Part shown: positions 1 to 13,940 of the stretch, in pieces
Layout of the letters: each line of letters starts with the position of its first letter
Position numbering within the stretch: the first letter of the stretch is position 1
Translations under genes and position numbers: made by a program
Assembly: GCA_013396635.1 (NCBI GenBank)
Contig: WBMW01005650.1
Span: 4,295,647-4,359,646, forward strand
DNA: 64,000 nt
Reading direction: 5' to 3'
DNA from: Penelope pileata
Taxonomy: Eukaryota > Chordata > Aves > Galliformes > Cracidae
The notes under the pieces: model-generated
Told to the model about the DNA's origin: nothing
Seen by the model: only the letters and a program-made list of their open reading frames with translations
Database searches by the model: none

Positions 1-3000
1 TGTTGCTAATTTTCCAGCATTATTCAGTTCCAATCAATCTACCTTCCATTAATGAAGAAAAATACAAATGCAGAATCTGGCACTGGAGAGGGAGGGAGGA
101 AAAAAGGAATGCTGTGAGTCTGAATCACTGAGTTTGTTAGGAGGAGGCATTAATAGTGTTAGTGCTGGGGAGTATTTGCATCTCTCTTACTTGCTGTGTA
201 ACAACTGCCCCTCTTTTTAAAATATTTGTATGTAGTGAGTGTGGCTGTGACCTGCCTGACACTCAAGTGCAAACTTTTCTCATATGCCACATATAGCAGT
301 CATGCTTCCCTTTGGAGAAGCAGCTTCTTGACTGGGAAGGAGATTCAATAGTCACAGAGAAAATCTCCAGCTGTCTGGGCTAAAAAAAAATCACAATGTG
401 TTCTGAATGTTTCTCTCTGCTCACTTGCATTTCTCGTGGTTTCATTCTACTTTTGATCTTCTTTATGGCAAGACAGCATTGTTGAATACTGATGAAATGA
501 AATATTGTTCAGTTCCAGGCAATACATTTTTAGTAGTTTTTGGGAGCCCTCACAGTCTGACCTACAATAGTTTGGGTAGCATTTCAGGCAGAATGGTTAC
601 CACCTTCTGTTATTCTGGGTGTGGGTGCAGGAGATAAAAGGAGGCTGGTAACAGAGTGTGTGACAAGATCAGGTTTTTAAACTTTCATCTCTCCTAAATT
701 TCTTCCTCTGCCAATAAATCTTTATTTCACGTATCTAAATGATTTGTGTAAAATATCAGATGAGCTGTCCTCTATCAAAGAAACCTTCAACATTATATAG
801 ATCCTCAAGTCACACAGCACCTGTGTCTTCAAGCCAAAAGAATTTTACAGGTTTGAGCTACATGTGACTAGATCACTGCAGTTGTATAGCATGCACAATT
901 GAGATTAACTGTAGTAAAATCTGGACCATATTTCTGACCTCCAGTATCTGACTGTAGAAGTCTTGTGGAAGCAAGTTAACTTTGTTTGTGACAAGATCTA
1001 TAAGGAAACAGTTACTTTAAAATTGATCTTTATGAACATTACAGAATCAAGTTTGATCATCAAGTCAGGTCACTTAGTTAAGTCCCTTAATGAATTTATA
1101 TAGTTGTGGTACCCTTAACAGTTAATAAAATTACTGAGGGCTACACTGAGCCATTTGGAATACCTATGTAAACTATTCCCCCTGAGATGGGTGCCTGAAA
1201 TAGAACTGAGTGTCTACAGAAACTATAAGGCCAATAAAATCTCTATCCTGTATCTGCATGACTCCTCCCTAACTCTGCATGTTTCAAAAGAGGGATTAAA
1301 ATGACTGGTGCACAAAGCTTTCCTCAGCAGCATTGCTCATTCCACATGCAATTATTTATTTATGTATGCATGGTTTCCCCAATATACCTCCCATACAACA
1401 TTTGAGTTATCAATTCTGGAAATCAATAAAACACATCTGGTAAGTAAAATTTGGATGGAACCATGCTGTGATAGCTTTTGCAATACTTCCTGCATTCATT
1501 ATTAATGGTTCATTATTGTATTAATAATTTAAAGTTATCTCTGATAATTTTAACAGTCCCCCGTCTGTTATGTTTTTTTATTATTATTTTACTTGGGTAT
1601 AACTTTGTGTGCTGGGACCAATATCCTTCGTATATTTTCAGTGCTTCAGGGACTAATCAAAATACAGTAAAAGTCAGAGAAAATGAATAGATAAATATTA
1701 CTTAATATAAAGAAGAGGTAAGTTGCCTGTGAACCTCAGTGAATGTTTTTTTTTCTTTTCCCCCTTTCTCCTAAGCCTTCAACATTTTCCTATGTCAGTA
1801 ATTCACTTTCTCTCATATTCACTTTGCAAATGTAAGGGGTCTATCACTTCTGGGACCTGAATAAAGATGAGGTTGAGAATTCTACCATTTGAATCAAAAA
1901 AAGAATATCAAACAGCTTCTTGTAGCTAAAGATAGTGGCAGTCCAAACAGGAAAATGTGGGATTTTAAATATTAGTATCAAATTTTCACTTTAAGGAGAG
2001 AAAGTTAATTCCTAGATGAGATGAACAGCAAAGTCAGTGGTGACCACTTAAAAAGAAAGTGTTCAGTCTATGAAGTTCTTTTTATTACCAAGGTACAGAA
2101 AATCTAGTGTTATTCCATTTAAAAAAAAAAAAAAAAAAAAACTTTTCTGATTGATGGATATTCCACAAAGCAATTGTTCCAGAAAAAAAAATTGTTCCCA
2201 AATCTCCAGGTAGTGGAGGCAGCAAGAAAGTAAGAATATCCTGTACAACAAACATAGAAGTTAACCTCATTTGAATCAAAAAAGAGTTTTGCTACTAACT
2301 TCAGTGATATCAAGCTTTTATCTCTATTTCTTGTATTTCTTTTATCTCCATGATCTTCATGATTTCTTCCCAGTAATAACTGGCAGCGCAAACATGCATT
2401 ATATTTAATGTGGAGAACTGCATACATATTCTCCAGTGAAAGAAACTTTTTATCAGGAATAACATACTTGATTTCTAATTAATATTTCATTTACTTTTGA
2501 TCTTCATATTTTTCAAATTGTGCTCCTTTTTGTCTGAATTATATATATAAATCTCAGATTACATTGCACCAATCAGTACAAAATATGTAGTCTTAAGAAT
2601 AAAAAAATCCTTTGTTAGATATACTTAAATACATTAATGAAAAGGTGTTGAGTACAGGATGCCTACATGAATGATCCAAATCAAAAGATACAGAGTATTT
2701 AGGAAAAAATGTTTTCAATTCCTGTAGCAATGACACTGGGAATCAGGTCATTATACAGAGTTTATGGGATGACAGACTAGATGAAGAAGAGTAGAACTGA
2801 GTTCCAAGTTTGGTGCCCTTTGAAGATTTGGCAGGACTCCAGCTAGCATCAGTAATGTGGGTTAACCACTGGAAGTAAAGGTGTGCAGGACTGGAGGAAA
2901 CGTAAAGCTGGAGAATCCTAAACCTTACAGTTCAGTAGGTAGATTTGCTATGTGCAGAAGGAAGAACATAAGAATTTTTTTTTCTGCTTTTGAAAAGAAC

Positions 3001-3569
3001 AATGAGAAGATTTACTTTCCCTCTTTAATCAGACAGTTTTTTAGGCAGTAAAATTCCTGATAGAGTATCAGAAACCTTCTCAAGGAAGAAAAAATCACCA
3101 GCTTTCTGAGCAGACACTTCTTGGAGGCAATGGAACCTTTTGTTCTATATAATTTGGTTTGGCTGAGGATTCTTCTCAAAATAATGCTATTAGGAAAAGC
3201 TTCAGTGAATTTGCAAAAAGAAAGATCAATCAATAGGAGAGATCTTTTGTAGAATGTCCTCAAACAAACTATAGAAGTGTCTTTGGTTTGGATAATAAAG
3301 TTCACCATCCTTTTGGGCTGCTGCTCCAGAAAAAACTAGTAAACATCATCACAGTGGGAGGCACCGGAAAGGCAGCAACAGGAATCCAGTTTTTGTGTTG
3401 CTTATATATTTGCCTTGTAGAAACTGGATGGGAAAAACTGCTTCATTTCTTGCAGGTCAGTGTGGATTTTCTTAATGGTTATGTGTTTCCAACACTTTGC
3501 TCCAGACTAGGTGCTTCTCTACTGCTATGTAGAAATAAAATAATCTTTTGGAAATTTTCAATAGTAAGA
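1..3569. other. Non-coding, nothing recognised apart from the A21 tract
   Basis: AT-rich unique sequence. Open frames are short (102 codons at most, one of them read through the poly-A/T tract). No splice-like exon, repeat family or RNA gene was recognised. Confidence 0.6.
2121..2141. repeat. A21 homopolymer
   Basis: Twenty-one A residues, flanked by TTT and CTTTTC. No retrotransposon or processed-gene body was recognised upstream, so it is treated as a simple repeat. Confidence 0.95.
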
Positions 3570-3665
3570 GAGACTGTTGTGATCCTTTTGTCCTGAGTCA
3601 TGCATAGCACAGGCCATAGGGTTCCCTGCAATTAGTTGTTGCTTTGAGTCCTACAGCAGCTGTGT
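3570..3665 (-). mobile_element. Ancient CR1-type LINE 3' fragment
   Basis: The plus strand carries GTTGTGATCCTTTTGTCCTGAG followed by GCATAGCACAGGCCATAGGG and TTCCCTGCAATTAG. The order matches the continuation of the same ancient reptile/bird CR1 tail seen at 32.0 kb (GTGATCATCTAGTCTGACCTCCTG, then ATAGCACAGGCCATAGA). The terminal TCATAGATT part is missing here, so this copy is broken at both ends. Recognition is from memory. Confidence 0.6.
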
Positions 3666-6600
3666 AATTAGAGATTTTCTCCTACACAATCTCTTAATTA
3701 TTTTTTGTTGTTCTTCTTTGAAGCCTGTCCTATTCTTCCATGTACTTCTGCAGGTACTAGAAACACAGTATTCCAGAGTGCTTTACTGTGCTGCCAGTAC
3801 TGAGGTGATATAACCTATTTCTTCCTATTTGATATTTTCACGCTTATTATGTCTAAGGATCATGTAGCTCTCTCTGGTGCTTGCTGTTTCACTACAAACT
3901 CATATTCTTTTAATTACTGGTTTTCTATGTATGTAACATAATCATTGTTCATATGTAACAGAAACATTGCCTAGCATAGGCAAGTTTCTATGCCTTTAAG
4001 CATGGCCTACATTCTTTGTCACAGACCTATTGCTTTCCATTTGAAATATTTAATCCTCCTTGTTTACTAGATCCGGATCCAATACCTTGTTTCAGGAACC
4101 TGCCATCTTTATTGTTTTCATTCTGCTAGTCTTTCTATCAGTAATTGTCTCTCCAGATCTGCAGGTTACCTTAATGGATACTGTATAAAAAGAGATACAT
4201 AGCACACCTAGTCAGTAACTAGTGAGATCCATGTTGTTGCTGTTTCTTGTTTGCAAGTACTGAAGAATTTTTGTGTTTTCCAGAGAATATCCAAATACCA
4301 AAACACCTGATATTGCTTTCTTTTTGATTTCAATGCATAAACTTAAAATCAGTGAACAAAATGAATGCTGCTAGTAACATACCCGTTATTACTTATTCTT
4401 CAGTTCTCAGAAGCCCCAAAGTAAGGTGCCTTTCATACTAGCTTTAAGAAATTACCAAGCTTAGTAAAAAACCTCTTTGTCATCATCTCTCAAGATGACT
4501 TTCATCAAGCTATGTGCCATCAAATGAATAGTCGTGATAATAATACAACCAGCTTGCTCAGGCTGGATCCATCAGGTACAAGAGGCTTGTCTTATCAAAT
4601 CGTGTTGGTGTATGCATTTTGACAGATAATACTGAGGTAATTTAAACACAAAGTTTTAGTAAATAAATACATATTGTTATTGCCTTTCATTCTTCTTGTT
4701 CTAATTTTAAGTTGAAAGATAACTTTATTGTCTCACAATTGGATCAGTCAAGTTAATACTGATGTGCATTTTCAAATGATAAATGCATGAGCTGCAGCTT
4801 TTGGCAAGAGGTTGCTTTGATCCTTATCTTTTCAGGGGCATTGGTTGGGCACACCTGTCTTTTTATGCATAATGAGTTTTATAGGTCCTTCACTGTATAT
4901 ATAGCAATTTGCCTTATATGAGTTTGATGTAAATTACATTTCTTCTGCCCATTTAGCGTGTTTGCAATTATGGGCCTCATTAATGTCATAACGTATGTTA
5001 TATAGGATGCATAATCAAGAATACTGGAACGTGGTAGAATTTAATCTAAGTATCAGGGCTACTAGGCTGGGGAATTGTCATTGACATTAATGGGAGACAT
5101 ACATATAAAAGCGTTCATTGACTTAAAAAATAATATTCCTTCATCAGCGCTATCAGTAATTTTTAAGAAATGTCTTTAATTTCTATCAAACTTGGCTACA
5201 AAACATTAAACACAGTCTCTTAACACAATGCAATAACGGTTACAGAAATTGAAGTCTTTCTGAAAACAGCATGCTAATAAATCTTTTAATGTTGAAAATC
5301 TTCCAGATGTGTCACTTACAGTGATATAACATGGCTGGTTGAAAGCTGGATGTCTGGAGAAATGAAATTAGTCACGAAAATGGTTGTTTCTTATGAAAAT
5401 GTCAATACCTTGTAAAAAATGAAACCATCTATTTCAGTCAAAGAGCAGAATCTAAAGTGATTTGGTATGTCACTAAAACATATCGTGGAAATGTGATGAA
5501 GGTGCTTTAGATTTGCACTGTCTTCCATGAGTTCAGCAGTACTGGGTAGGTGGGTCAGTAGTACTACGGAAGGCAGTAGGTCCAGCAATGTTAGCAATGC
5601 TTCTTGAACTTCGGGGGAGGGGGAAAGAGATTGTTTTAATTTATATTTGGAGCTAATATTTTAAAATGAAAAGCCATAGTTCTCTATGAGGTACAAAACC
5701 AGACAGATTTATGAGCAACTGTGTAACAGTAACCATTTTTCCTTTATGAATTACTCCTACTCTGGGTGCATTGGTTCAGATTATACTCCTGGCTGTTTGG
5801 CAGCCAAAGTTTCTGAGCTAAATGCAGATAGAGGCTATAATCCTCAGAGTGAAGTGAAAATCAGCATCCTTGGAAGATCCTCAACCTCCAAACCCAGATG
5901 AATGGGGGAGAGAACAGTTCTATCTTTTTTAAAGAGTTAATTTCATTTGTAAGAAACACGGAAATCATAGCATGGGAAAATGAGTAGGTACAGCTCAGGA
6001 AGTATTGTGGATATGGAATTGACATACACTAACATTTAAATTAAGAATGGTGAAAGTCAGAAGCATTATATTTGTTTTACAGATGTGTCATATTTAATCT
6101 CTCAGACTCTGATATCAGGCCTCAACCTTGGGGCAAATAAGGGTCTGAGTATGGCTAAAAGCTGATATAAACTGGGGCAGCCTCAAGGTCCATTTTGTTA
6201 TCTGGGAGCTGCCGAAACTCAGAGGTCCTGTGCTCGCTTGGAGTCATTTACCCCTCCTCTCCAGCTGCATCTTTTTCTGCCTTCTGGAGTCAGAGTAGCT
6301 AGAGAGGAGCTGAAGACTGGCCTATTGTATCTCTATTTTTGTCTGTCCCCCACATTCCCAGCTGTATCAGATTTATTATTCAAAATTATTTGCCTTTGAC
6401 ATACTGCATTCTGATAGTATATTTATAGAAAAGTTATTAAAGAAGTGAATCTTCCATTGCTGAAAGTTTTCTATGATGCTACTTCCCCCTAACAATATCA
6501 TAGTGGAGTGTTGGAACAGACAGCTTTATAATAAGATAGAATGTAATTGATAATGCAGACTTACTTGATAGTGAAAAATGAGACTGTCAGCAGCCTCATG

Positions 6601-7195
6601 GAAAATCATTTTGGTAGAACAACCTTGCAACTGAAGGAAAGGAAATAACCCAAACCAGGCAACTGGTGTCTATTAAAATTAGTTCATGCACACTTCCCTA
6701 TTCTGTGTCAGTTTAACACTTATTTCTTTATTAGTCCATCTTTGATCTCATTTGTCATTATCAAATCATTGGATGTACTAACGTTTTTCTGAAAGATGAA
6801 CAGACTGAAGTAATCAACAAAGCAGACAATTCTTAGGGCAGAATTCGGCCAATCTTCTTTTCAACAATACCTTGCTACATACAGACTCCTATTATTCTTT
6901 TTTAGTGCATCTCTGCTCACTTGGAGTCTGAAGGGTTTTGAATAAATATTTTACTTTACTTTTATTAATTGATAAAGGAGTTCAATGCGAAAAATGTTAT
7001 CACCATCTTCAAACACATGAAGACTACTAATAATACACATAAAGGCTTTATACTTTGAGTAACGGTATAAGTTAAAAGGGAGTACATTGAGGGTAGCAAA
7101 ATGACCTGAAAACTGAAAATGTATTTCAGAAGAGGTAAAGCGTCTCCTGATATGTATGTTTCTGCACCATCCAGGTTAATGCATTGAGCTCCATC
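3666..7195. other. Non-coding; no gene recognised
   Basis: Unique AT-rich sequence. Around 4860-5010 there is a repeat-free stretch with GATGTAAATTACATTTC and TTGCAATTATGGGCC that has the look of a conserved element, but the motif evidence is thin. A 71-codon open frame at 5686-5901 has a balanced amino acid mix but no recognisable similarity. Confidence 0.55.
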
Positions 7196-7361
7196 CATCT
7201 ATACCCATTTTGAGATGGATCTGAGAAACAAATGAGAAATAAATATGCCCCAGAGGTACTTCTGCATCAGCAAAAACCCATCTATGCACATTTTAAAATG
7301 GACCTGAGAAGTGAATGAAGAATAAATATGCTCTGGAGAAATTCCTGCATTAGGAAAACTA
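7196..7361. repeat. Two-copy 83-bp tandem duplication
   Basis: Copy 1 (7196-7278) and copy 2 (7279-7361) align along their full length. Both contain CATCTAT(A/G)C, CATTTT, ATGGA(T/C)CTGAGAA, AATAAATATGC and a closing CTGCAT(C/T)A. They differ at a minority of positions, so the duplication is not recent. It lies at the 3' end of a 189-codon minus-strand open frame and creates the similar peptides ending ISPEHIYSSF and YLWGIFISHLF there. Confidence 0.85.
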
Positions 7362-7768
7362 AGTGATGCATAAGCCTTTTCCACCTCTGATTTTTGTGTT
7401 TCTTTAATAGATCTGTAATTAAGCTCTTGATCTTCAAAATATATCAAAATTATATAGTACAGAATGACTGTTAGTAAGCTAGCCTTTCCTCGGCCTTTTT
7501 TGTCCTCTGCTAACATAGATGGCTCTCCAAGCCTAGAGTCACACAGAACAAAGATCATATGTTGTTCGCTACCTATAGATATGGCACCTATTAGGATTTT
7601 GCATATGGGAAGTGTCCAGTTCCTCTTATTGCTGCTATCACCTGCCCCTGAACATGTGACCTCACCTGTGGGCACACAAAAACAGAATAAAAAACAAAAA
7701 AGGATAAAACTCCCCTGGTGCACACAAGCCTGGTGCAGAACTACCTTAATTTCAAAGAAACTGTCCAA
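7362..7768 (-). other. Unrecognised minus-strand open frame beside the 83-bp duplication
   Basis: The longest open frame in the window (189 codons, 7199-7768) covers this stretch and the tandem duplication. Its peptide is rich in F, L, I and C without a domain, signal peptide or motif that I recognise. A plus-strand frame of 115 codons overlaps it. The length is unusual for AT-rich sequence, but the duplication contributes about 55 codons by copying stop-free sequence. I do not consider it a gene on present evidence. Confidence 0.2.
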
Positions 7769-10700
7769 TTGGTTACATGTATGGAAATCACTCTTTTCAG
7801 TATTCCCATGAGTCTAAGGATGGCTTTTCTAAAGTATATTGGAGCCAGTGAAGCAACAACACCAAATACAAAATGAATATGTATGTGTGAAAATTATCTG
7901 AATTCCTTTTCATGCATTCAGACGAGACCTTGCATTCTGGGTGTAATGGCATTCTGATTTGAGGGAAAGCTCATCCGACACGTCAGGTTTCCAGCAGGCA
8001 CCTACATGTTGTATGCTTAATAATTCCTTAATAATCACGATTACTGACATTCACTATGCTGTTTGACATGCTGACTGAAAACTCATTTTATTTTAAAATG
8101 GAGTTAAATAGCTAAACTATTGACTGCAATAAAGACAGGAGAAACACCGTCTTCCTGATTTTAGACCATCTTCATCCAATTTAGGAGGAAATTTTGCAGG
8201 ATTTAGTCATGTAGACAATATCTTTTCTAGTATTTTATGACTGTCTTTGACAGAACAGTGATGTTAACTTTATAAAAGGGCTGCTAGGTACATACAGTGG
8301 CAACTTTTCATAGAGTTTTTATTAACAATAAATGATTTCAAAGATGGTATGACCTGAAATAATATTGTAATACTGCTACAATCTTTGTTGTATTATGTCA
8401 CTAAAAATGGGCCAAATTAAGCTCTATCAAGCTTTCTGTTCATATGTATGATTGTTTTTTAAGAACTTTTTGGCTGCCTTAGCAAAGAGTAGGGTAATGC
8501 TTGTATAGAACGTCTGAGGTGGCTTTGTTAGAGTATTATTCCTGGAAACTGGAAGCCAACCAAGCCTATTTGCTGCTTCAGAAGCTCAGAGTTTAGGTGT
8601 CTTCCTCAGAGCAAGCTTTCTTGCTCTGCTGCCGACTCCTAAAGGCTTGGTAGAAGCTTTCAGGGCAGGTTTTTAAAATGTTTTAAAGAGATATCTGTGG
8701 TATTCCTGAAAAATGGTTTGGTGGCTAACTGCAGCAAGAGTTAATGTTCAAGAAGAAATTGAATGTTTACAGTAAGACTTGAGCAGAATTTGGAGACCAC
8801 ACTGCAAACTTATGTTCCTATAAACTTACACTCATCTGCTTCCACTTGGTCCTGTAGCAGCCAACATAGTGCCTCTGCATATTTTTCCTTTACATCTTTG
8901 CAAAGGCCTTTCCCCAGAGGTATAGCCATATATCTTGATATGGCTGAAAAATCACTCTCTAGATTACGGTTCAACTTGATCAATTCAAAGAACCAGGTAT
9001 TTTCTTGCCTCTCTACCTTGAGACTGAGTCCAAAAGACATGTGCTGAGCACACCTAGCACCTAGCTGTCATACAAAATGCACCCCTTTTTGCACACCAGT
9101 TATGTCCAACAAATACTTCCCATGCCCTAAGAGTTCTCAGTCTAACATGGAATGTGCAGAGGGAGGAAGCAGAAGAGAAGTGGGGCACTTCTCACCTGTT
9201 CTGCTAAATGTGTTCCACTGAAGAAAAAAGCACATCAAGAAGTGAAAAAGAAGGTGAAAAAAAGGGCTAGCTTTTACTAGCTAAAGACATACCCTGCTTT
9301 TCTGGTTCCTGCTGTAGAATACAATTCTGTGGTTTTCGTGTTTAAAGATTACTGAATAAAAAAATCAAAAGTATGATTATTTCCAAGATAGAAAATATGT
9401 TTTCTAATCACTTCTGTTTTTTAATAATCTGTATTCAAAATACATATTTGATTCCTCCTCTAAGACTTTTCTTATTCTAGTCAAATTAAGATAAACTAGG
9501 CTATAGGGAGTTATGGACATGGCCTAAGACAATGCTTTCTCCACATATTTAAGACTATAAAATGCTTTTCTCTTCCCAAACCTCCTTATGTCAGGATATA
9601 AAATGGAGAATTAACAACAAACCATTCATTTGAAATGAGTGGTCCTCTAGAGGCATAATGATTATAAATGGCATTATAAGACAGGAACATTTTTACTCGT
9701 TTGCTGAGGCTGTGAAAAAGTACAATTTACTTGACAGTCGTTTAAAAAAATACCTTCTGTTGAACTGATTAATTATAGAATTTTTCTCAAATTTAATCAC
9801 GCCAGATCAGAACTCTGAATTGCTTGTACATTCACAAAATGAATAGTTTATCCCATCCAACACCTTTGGGAGTGATGTTTTGCTACTCAGTCTTTGTAGC
9901 ATCAAAGACTGGAAGAGTTGCTTTATTATTTTCAGTCCTCCCCTTCAACTGTTTAAATTAGAGGCAACCTCTGTCAGCTACACTCCTTGTGCTCCGGGTC
10001 TTGTTGCAGTTGAAAAAAATAGAAAGAAGGGAACAAAGATAGAAAAGAGGAGCAAGCAGGGCTTCTGCCAAAGGAGAATAGGCAACACTTCTGATAGCTG
10101 GGCAGGAGCACGATTTCTGTTGCTCTTCGTGAGTTATAATGCATGTACCTCCTGTATCACTATGACATATATCCCTGCTCTTGCATAATACTTTTCTTCA
10201 TTGTATCTCACCTGGCATTCAGTGTACATTACATAGGAATTCTAATCCATCCTGACATTTTCTCTAGTTGGACAGGCTGTCTGTTGTGGTAGATCACGGA
10301 GCATTAGTAAATCAGGCTTTCACTTACCTGATGCTCTTTGCCTTAAAACTCCTTACTGAAAAGGGAAGTGTTAAGTCCTAGTTGTACAAAATAGGATGCT
10401 CAGTCATGTTGAAGATCAGTAGCAGTTAAAGGCTCAGCCACACTGTGCAGAAGGCCAGATTAGGGTATCCAGTGTTCCTGACACTAAATGAGTAATACAT
10501 GGACACCCAGACTGGTTTTTCACAGAGTCAGAGCATGTCTAGCAGGGCTTATTGGCTTAGGCTCAGTGTTTGCTCTCACAGCCCAAGATTGCTCACCAGG
10601 GAAGCTTTCAAATGTTTGTGCACCACTCTCCTAGTGCATCTAGGTTTGAGTGAGTTTATCATCTTGGGCTGAGAATAAAATAAACATGCATGTATTTCTT

Positions 10701-13700
10701 TAAGTTCTGGAATCATCTCATGTATATCTGCAGTGTTGCCTCTATAAATCCATTTGGAACTGAAGATACTTGAGAGGACAACTCAGAAAAATATTTTGAG
10801 TCCTGTCAAGTCTAAAGCAGAATAGGATCATCTGGGTTCCTCAGTCTCAGTTACCACTGCAGCTACTTAGTCTCCATAATATCAAAAGCTGGAAGGGATT
10901 TTTGCTATACGCTCTTCTCACCAACTCTTTAAATAGGAAGCATCATTTGTCAGCTCTACGCACTCCTCAAATGCCCAGTGTTAAATGAACAATCCATGCC
11001 GTTAGTTAGCAGTTGTTAAAGCATTCCTTTTCTTCACTCCTCTCACTTATTCTTTTTAATTTTGTATTTTAAGTGTTTATCTGTAGTAGAATTACTGCTT
11101 TTGCCACAACTGTTCACATACTCAAAACATTACGAATATTTCATGGATACAGCCTGACTGTGCTTGTTGCTTATATTTTCTTTTTCTCTTTAGAAATAGA
11201 AAAAGCATTCTTTTTAAACAACTTTGTTGTATTTTTACATTAAAATATTTTTTCCCCACTGTGGAGATTCTGACAAGATTTAAAAAGCTTAAGCTTCCCC
11301 TGAAATACAAGGTTTCAGGTAGATTAAACCTTGACAAAAAGTTAAATCAAATTATATTCTGTATGCTCAGTTTTCTTTGGGGAACCAAAATTCACTGGAG
11401 TGTAAAAGTCTAATTAATTATGTAATATGTTAATAATTTTTAAATTAAGAATACTTGTGATTTAACTCTACCATGCCATGATTGTGTTTGCAGTTGAGTA
11501 TGACAACAAGATTATGAAAGCTTTAAAAAAAAAAAATAGGAAATACGAAACCAGCCACAAATACTAGTTCTGCTGCAGGGATTTATACAGTGCTGATGAG
11601 AAGAATGATGGGACTGTTTCGGACAAAAGGGCTATCTGGTGCAATACTGAGGCATAGTGAAGTAAATAACTTTATTTTCAAAGTTGTAAGCCCATAGCGT
11701 CTGGTCAAATGCTCTTTAGAGACCTTCTGAGTTAGAAAATTCATCAGGACGATTGTATCAATAGCTGTATTTAAAGATTTTTTACATGCAGTTGTATATC
11801 TGCTTTTTGAACCCATTTAAGCTTTTGTATGCAAAGCACCTTGTGGCACAGAGCTAGACAATTGGATTTTGCATTGTAGAAAAAGGTATCTGAAACTTTA
11901 AGCCGAATCAGTTTTCACTATGAGGACTAGTAAATAAACCATGCTTACTTTCAGTAAAAAAATGTTTACAATTTTTTCAAAGCTTGTGAATTCTGGTTTG
12001 CTGAGCTGCCCTCATAGGGTATTGTATCTCTGATAACTCTACAGATCTCCTAGTTCTGTCCTTTTCTGAGATGTGAAGATCACATGCAGTACAGATGTGA
12101 ATACGCTACATGCACAGTAGTATCATTCTGTTTTGCTGCTCGCTTACCCGTTCCGTTACTGAATACTCTCAACAGCCTAGATGTCTTTTCATGACTAGTG
12201 TATGCAGAGTTATTCTTTAACACACATCTATCTCTAGCCTTTATGTCTTGTTGCAAGAGATTTAGACCATTCTGAAGCTGGCATAGATTGGAATCAAGTG
12301 GCTTCCTTGAACATGTGCACAGCTTACGTAGGTGTATCTTTTATTCTTTGAGAGGTCGCTGCGTAATGAGAACTGTCCCTCCTCTTTCTTGTTTTCATCA
12401 AGGCAAGATCTGATACATAGCTATGCCATGTATGGATGAATTCTAGACACAGACCATTCTCAGAGTTGCATTGCCACCTTCTCCATACAACCCACTTCCC
12501 TGGCCACAACGCTGCTCTCCCATGGACTTAGTTTGGTTGATGGGAAGTGACAGTAGAACTTGGATATCCTCACACTCCCTGTCCCCTCTGCTTTTTTTGC
12601 TTCAGGTTCAAAGCCTGTTGGTTCACTTACAGATACCAGTGGTTAAAAACTGTGTTGCGTTCTTTACTGAAAACATTCCTAGAGTCACAAATCCAATCTG
12701 AACAGATGCTATAATATATTCTTGTGGCCATGGAGGGGCTAGAAACAATCTGTGCAATTGATAAACAGTGTGAGGTGAAAATAAGCTTTTTTCTTACCAG
12801 ACAGATTTTGATGCCGATCCAAGTAATCATGTGGAAACCTCACTGTTGCTGTGTAGTACTGAATCTGTTTGGAATGTGGTACCACATATTTCCATCTTAT
12901 AGAAAGATGCCCAAAATCAAAGTTTCATCCATAATAATAGCATGTGATAAAATATTCATTTCTACTTGCCCATAGTAATACATTAGGCACTTCCAGAAGA
13001 TGAAGACTTTTCTTTGGATCTGATCTAGTAACTTTTGTTTGAGAGAGAGTATATTGCAGTATATCAAATTGAACTCTCACATTTATCAGAGATACATAAA
13101 AAATAGAAATGTGGGACACCCTGCACAATGTGAAGTGAATGTGCTGCACAGGTAGCAAGCAGAAGCCCATTATAAGAAACTGAAACTCTGTTTTTCAGTA
13201 TACTTGTGTCATATCATATAATATTTAACCAGAATCTCAGAAGTGAAGGAGGCTTTAATGTGGTATCATAAATCAGATTCTTGCACCTCATAGGGAAGCC
13301 TTGTAAAAATTGAATCAAACTGCACAGCGGATAGTAACACATTACACTGTTGAAGTCTTCAGCTTTGCCTTGTCTTTCCAGTGGTGACATTTTGAGAAGG
13401 TTCACGATATATCTGATAAGAAGGGAAAGATAAAAGTCTGTAATTGCATCCTACATCTCTTAGTGACATAAGCTATGAAAGAAGCCAATATAGAGTCTTA
13501 TCTGCAACACTGATATTTTAACATGGAAAGTCAGGCTCTCAGACACAATCATGTTGTGTTCTGAAGTACAGACCCAAGTGCCAAAAGCTTGTTCCTGGCA
13601 GTGATGTTTTGTCCACTATGATATCTTTCTAAACTAACAACTGTTTGTGTCATGTATGATTTTGTATTCTGTTGTAAGTTAAAAGGAGTTGAATATAGGT

Positions 13701-13769
13701 TGTAATAGTTATAAGTGAAATAATAAGATTATAATAATCACATTATCATGGATACAATGTGGTGACATT
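7769..13769. other. Non-coding; no gene or repeat family recognised
   Basis: Only short open frames occur (at most about 100 codons), overlapping on both strands. An A12 tract lies at 11525-11536. No transposon could be named. Confidence 0.55.
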
Positions 13770-13940
13770 GTATTGTATTTTCTAAACGCTTTAGAAACAA
13801 AGCAAATATTACCATCCATGCATTAGAGAAAAAGGGACACAGAGAAGGAAATAAATGCTAAGCAGATCAGATCCAGGAGTACAACAGCAGTCTCCAGGGT
13901 CTCAGTGTGGTGCTCTATCAACTTTCCTAGCACGGCAGAA
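13770..13940 (-). mobile_element. MIR-like tRNA-derived SINE remnant
   Basis: On the plus strand, a TATTACCATCC...GAGAAAAAGGGACACAGAGAAGG segment is followed by GATCCAGGAGTACAACAGCAGTC and GTGTGGTGCTCTATCAAC. This parallels a MIR in reverse orientation: the 'GAGGAAACTGAGGCACAGAGAGG' core, then the decayed B-box side, then the 'GTGCTCTATCCAC' 5' end. The match is colinear over about 170 bp but diverged, as expected for a repeat predating the bird-mammal split. A chance match is unlikely but cannot be excluded without alignment. Confidence 0.5.

Noticed and set aside
2119..2427. 102-codon minus-strand frame
   Set aside because: It ends in a poly-phenylalanine run from the A21 tract; not a protein gene.
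5075..5110. TTGTCATTGACATTAATGGGAG, possible amniote repeat core
   Set aside because: Only the core word is present, without the flanking motifs seen in the listed copies.
6228..6246. GTGCTCGCTTGGAG, considered as the start of a U6 snRNA-like copy
   Set aside because: Resemblance stops after about 11 bases; the rest of U6 is absent.
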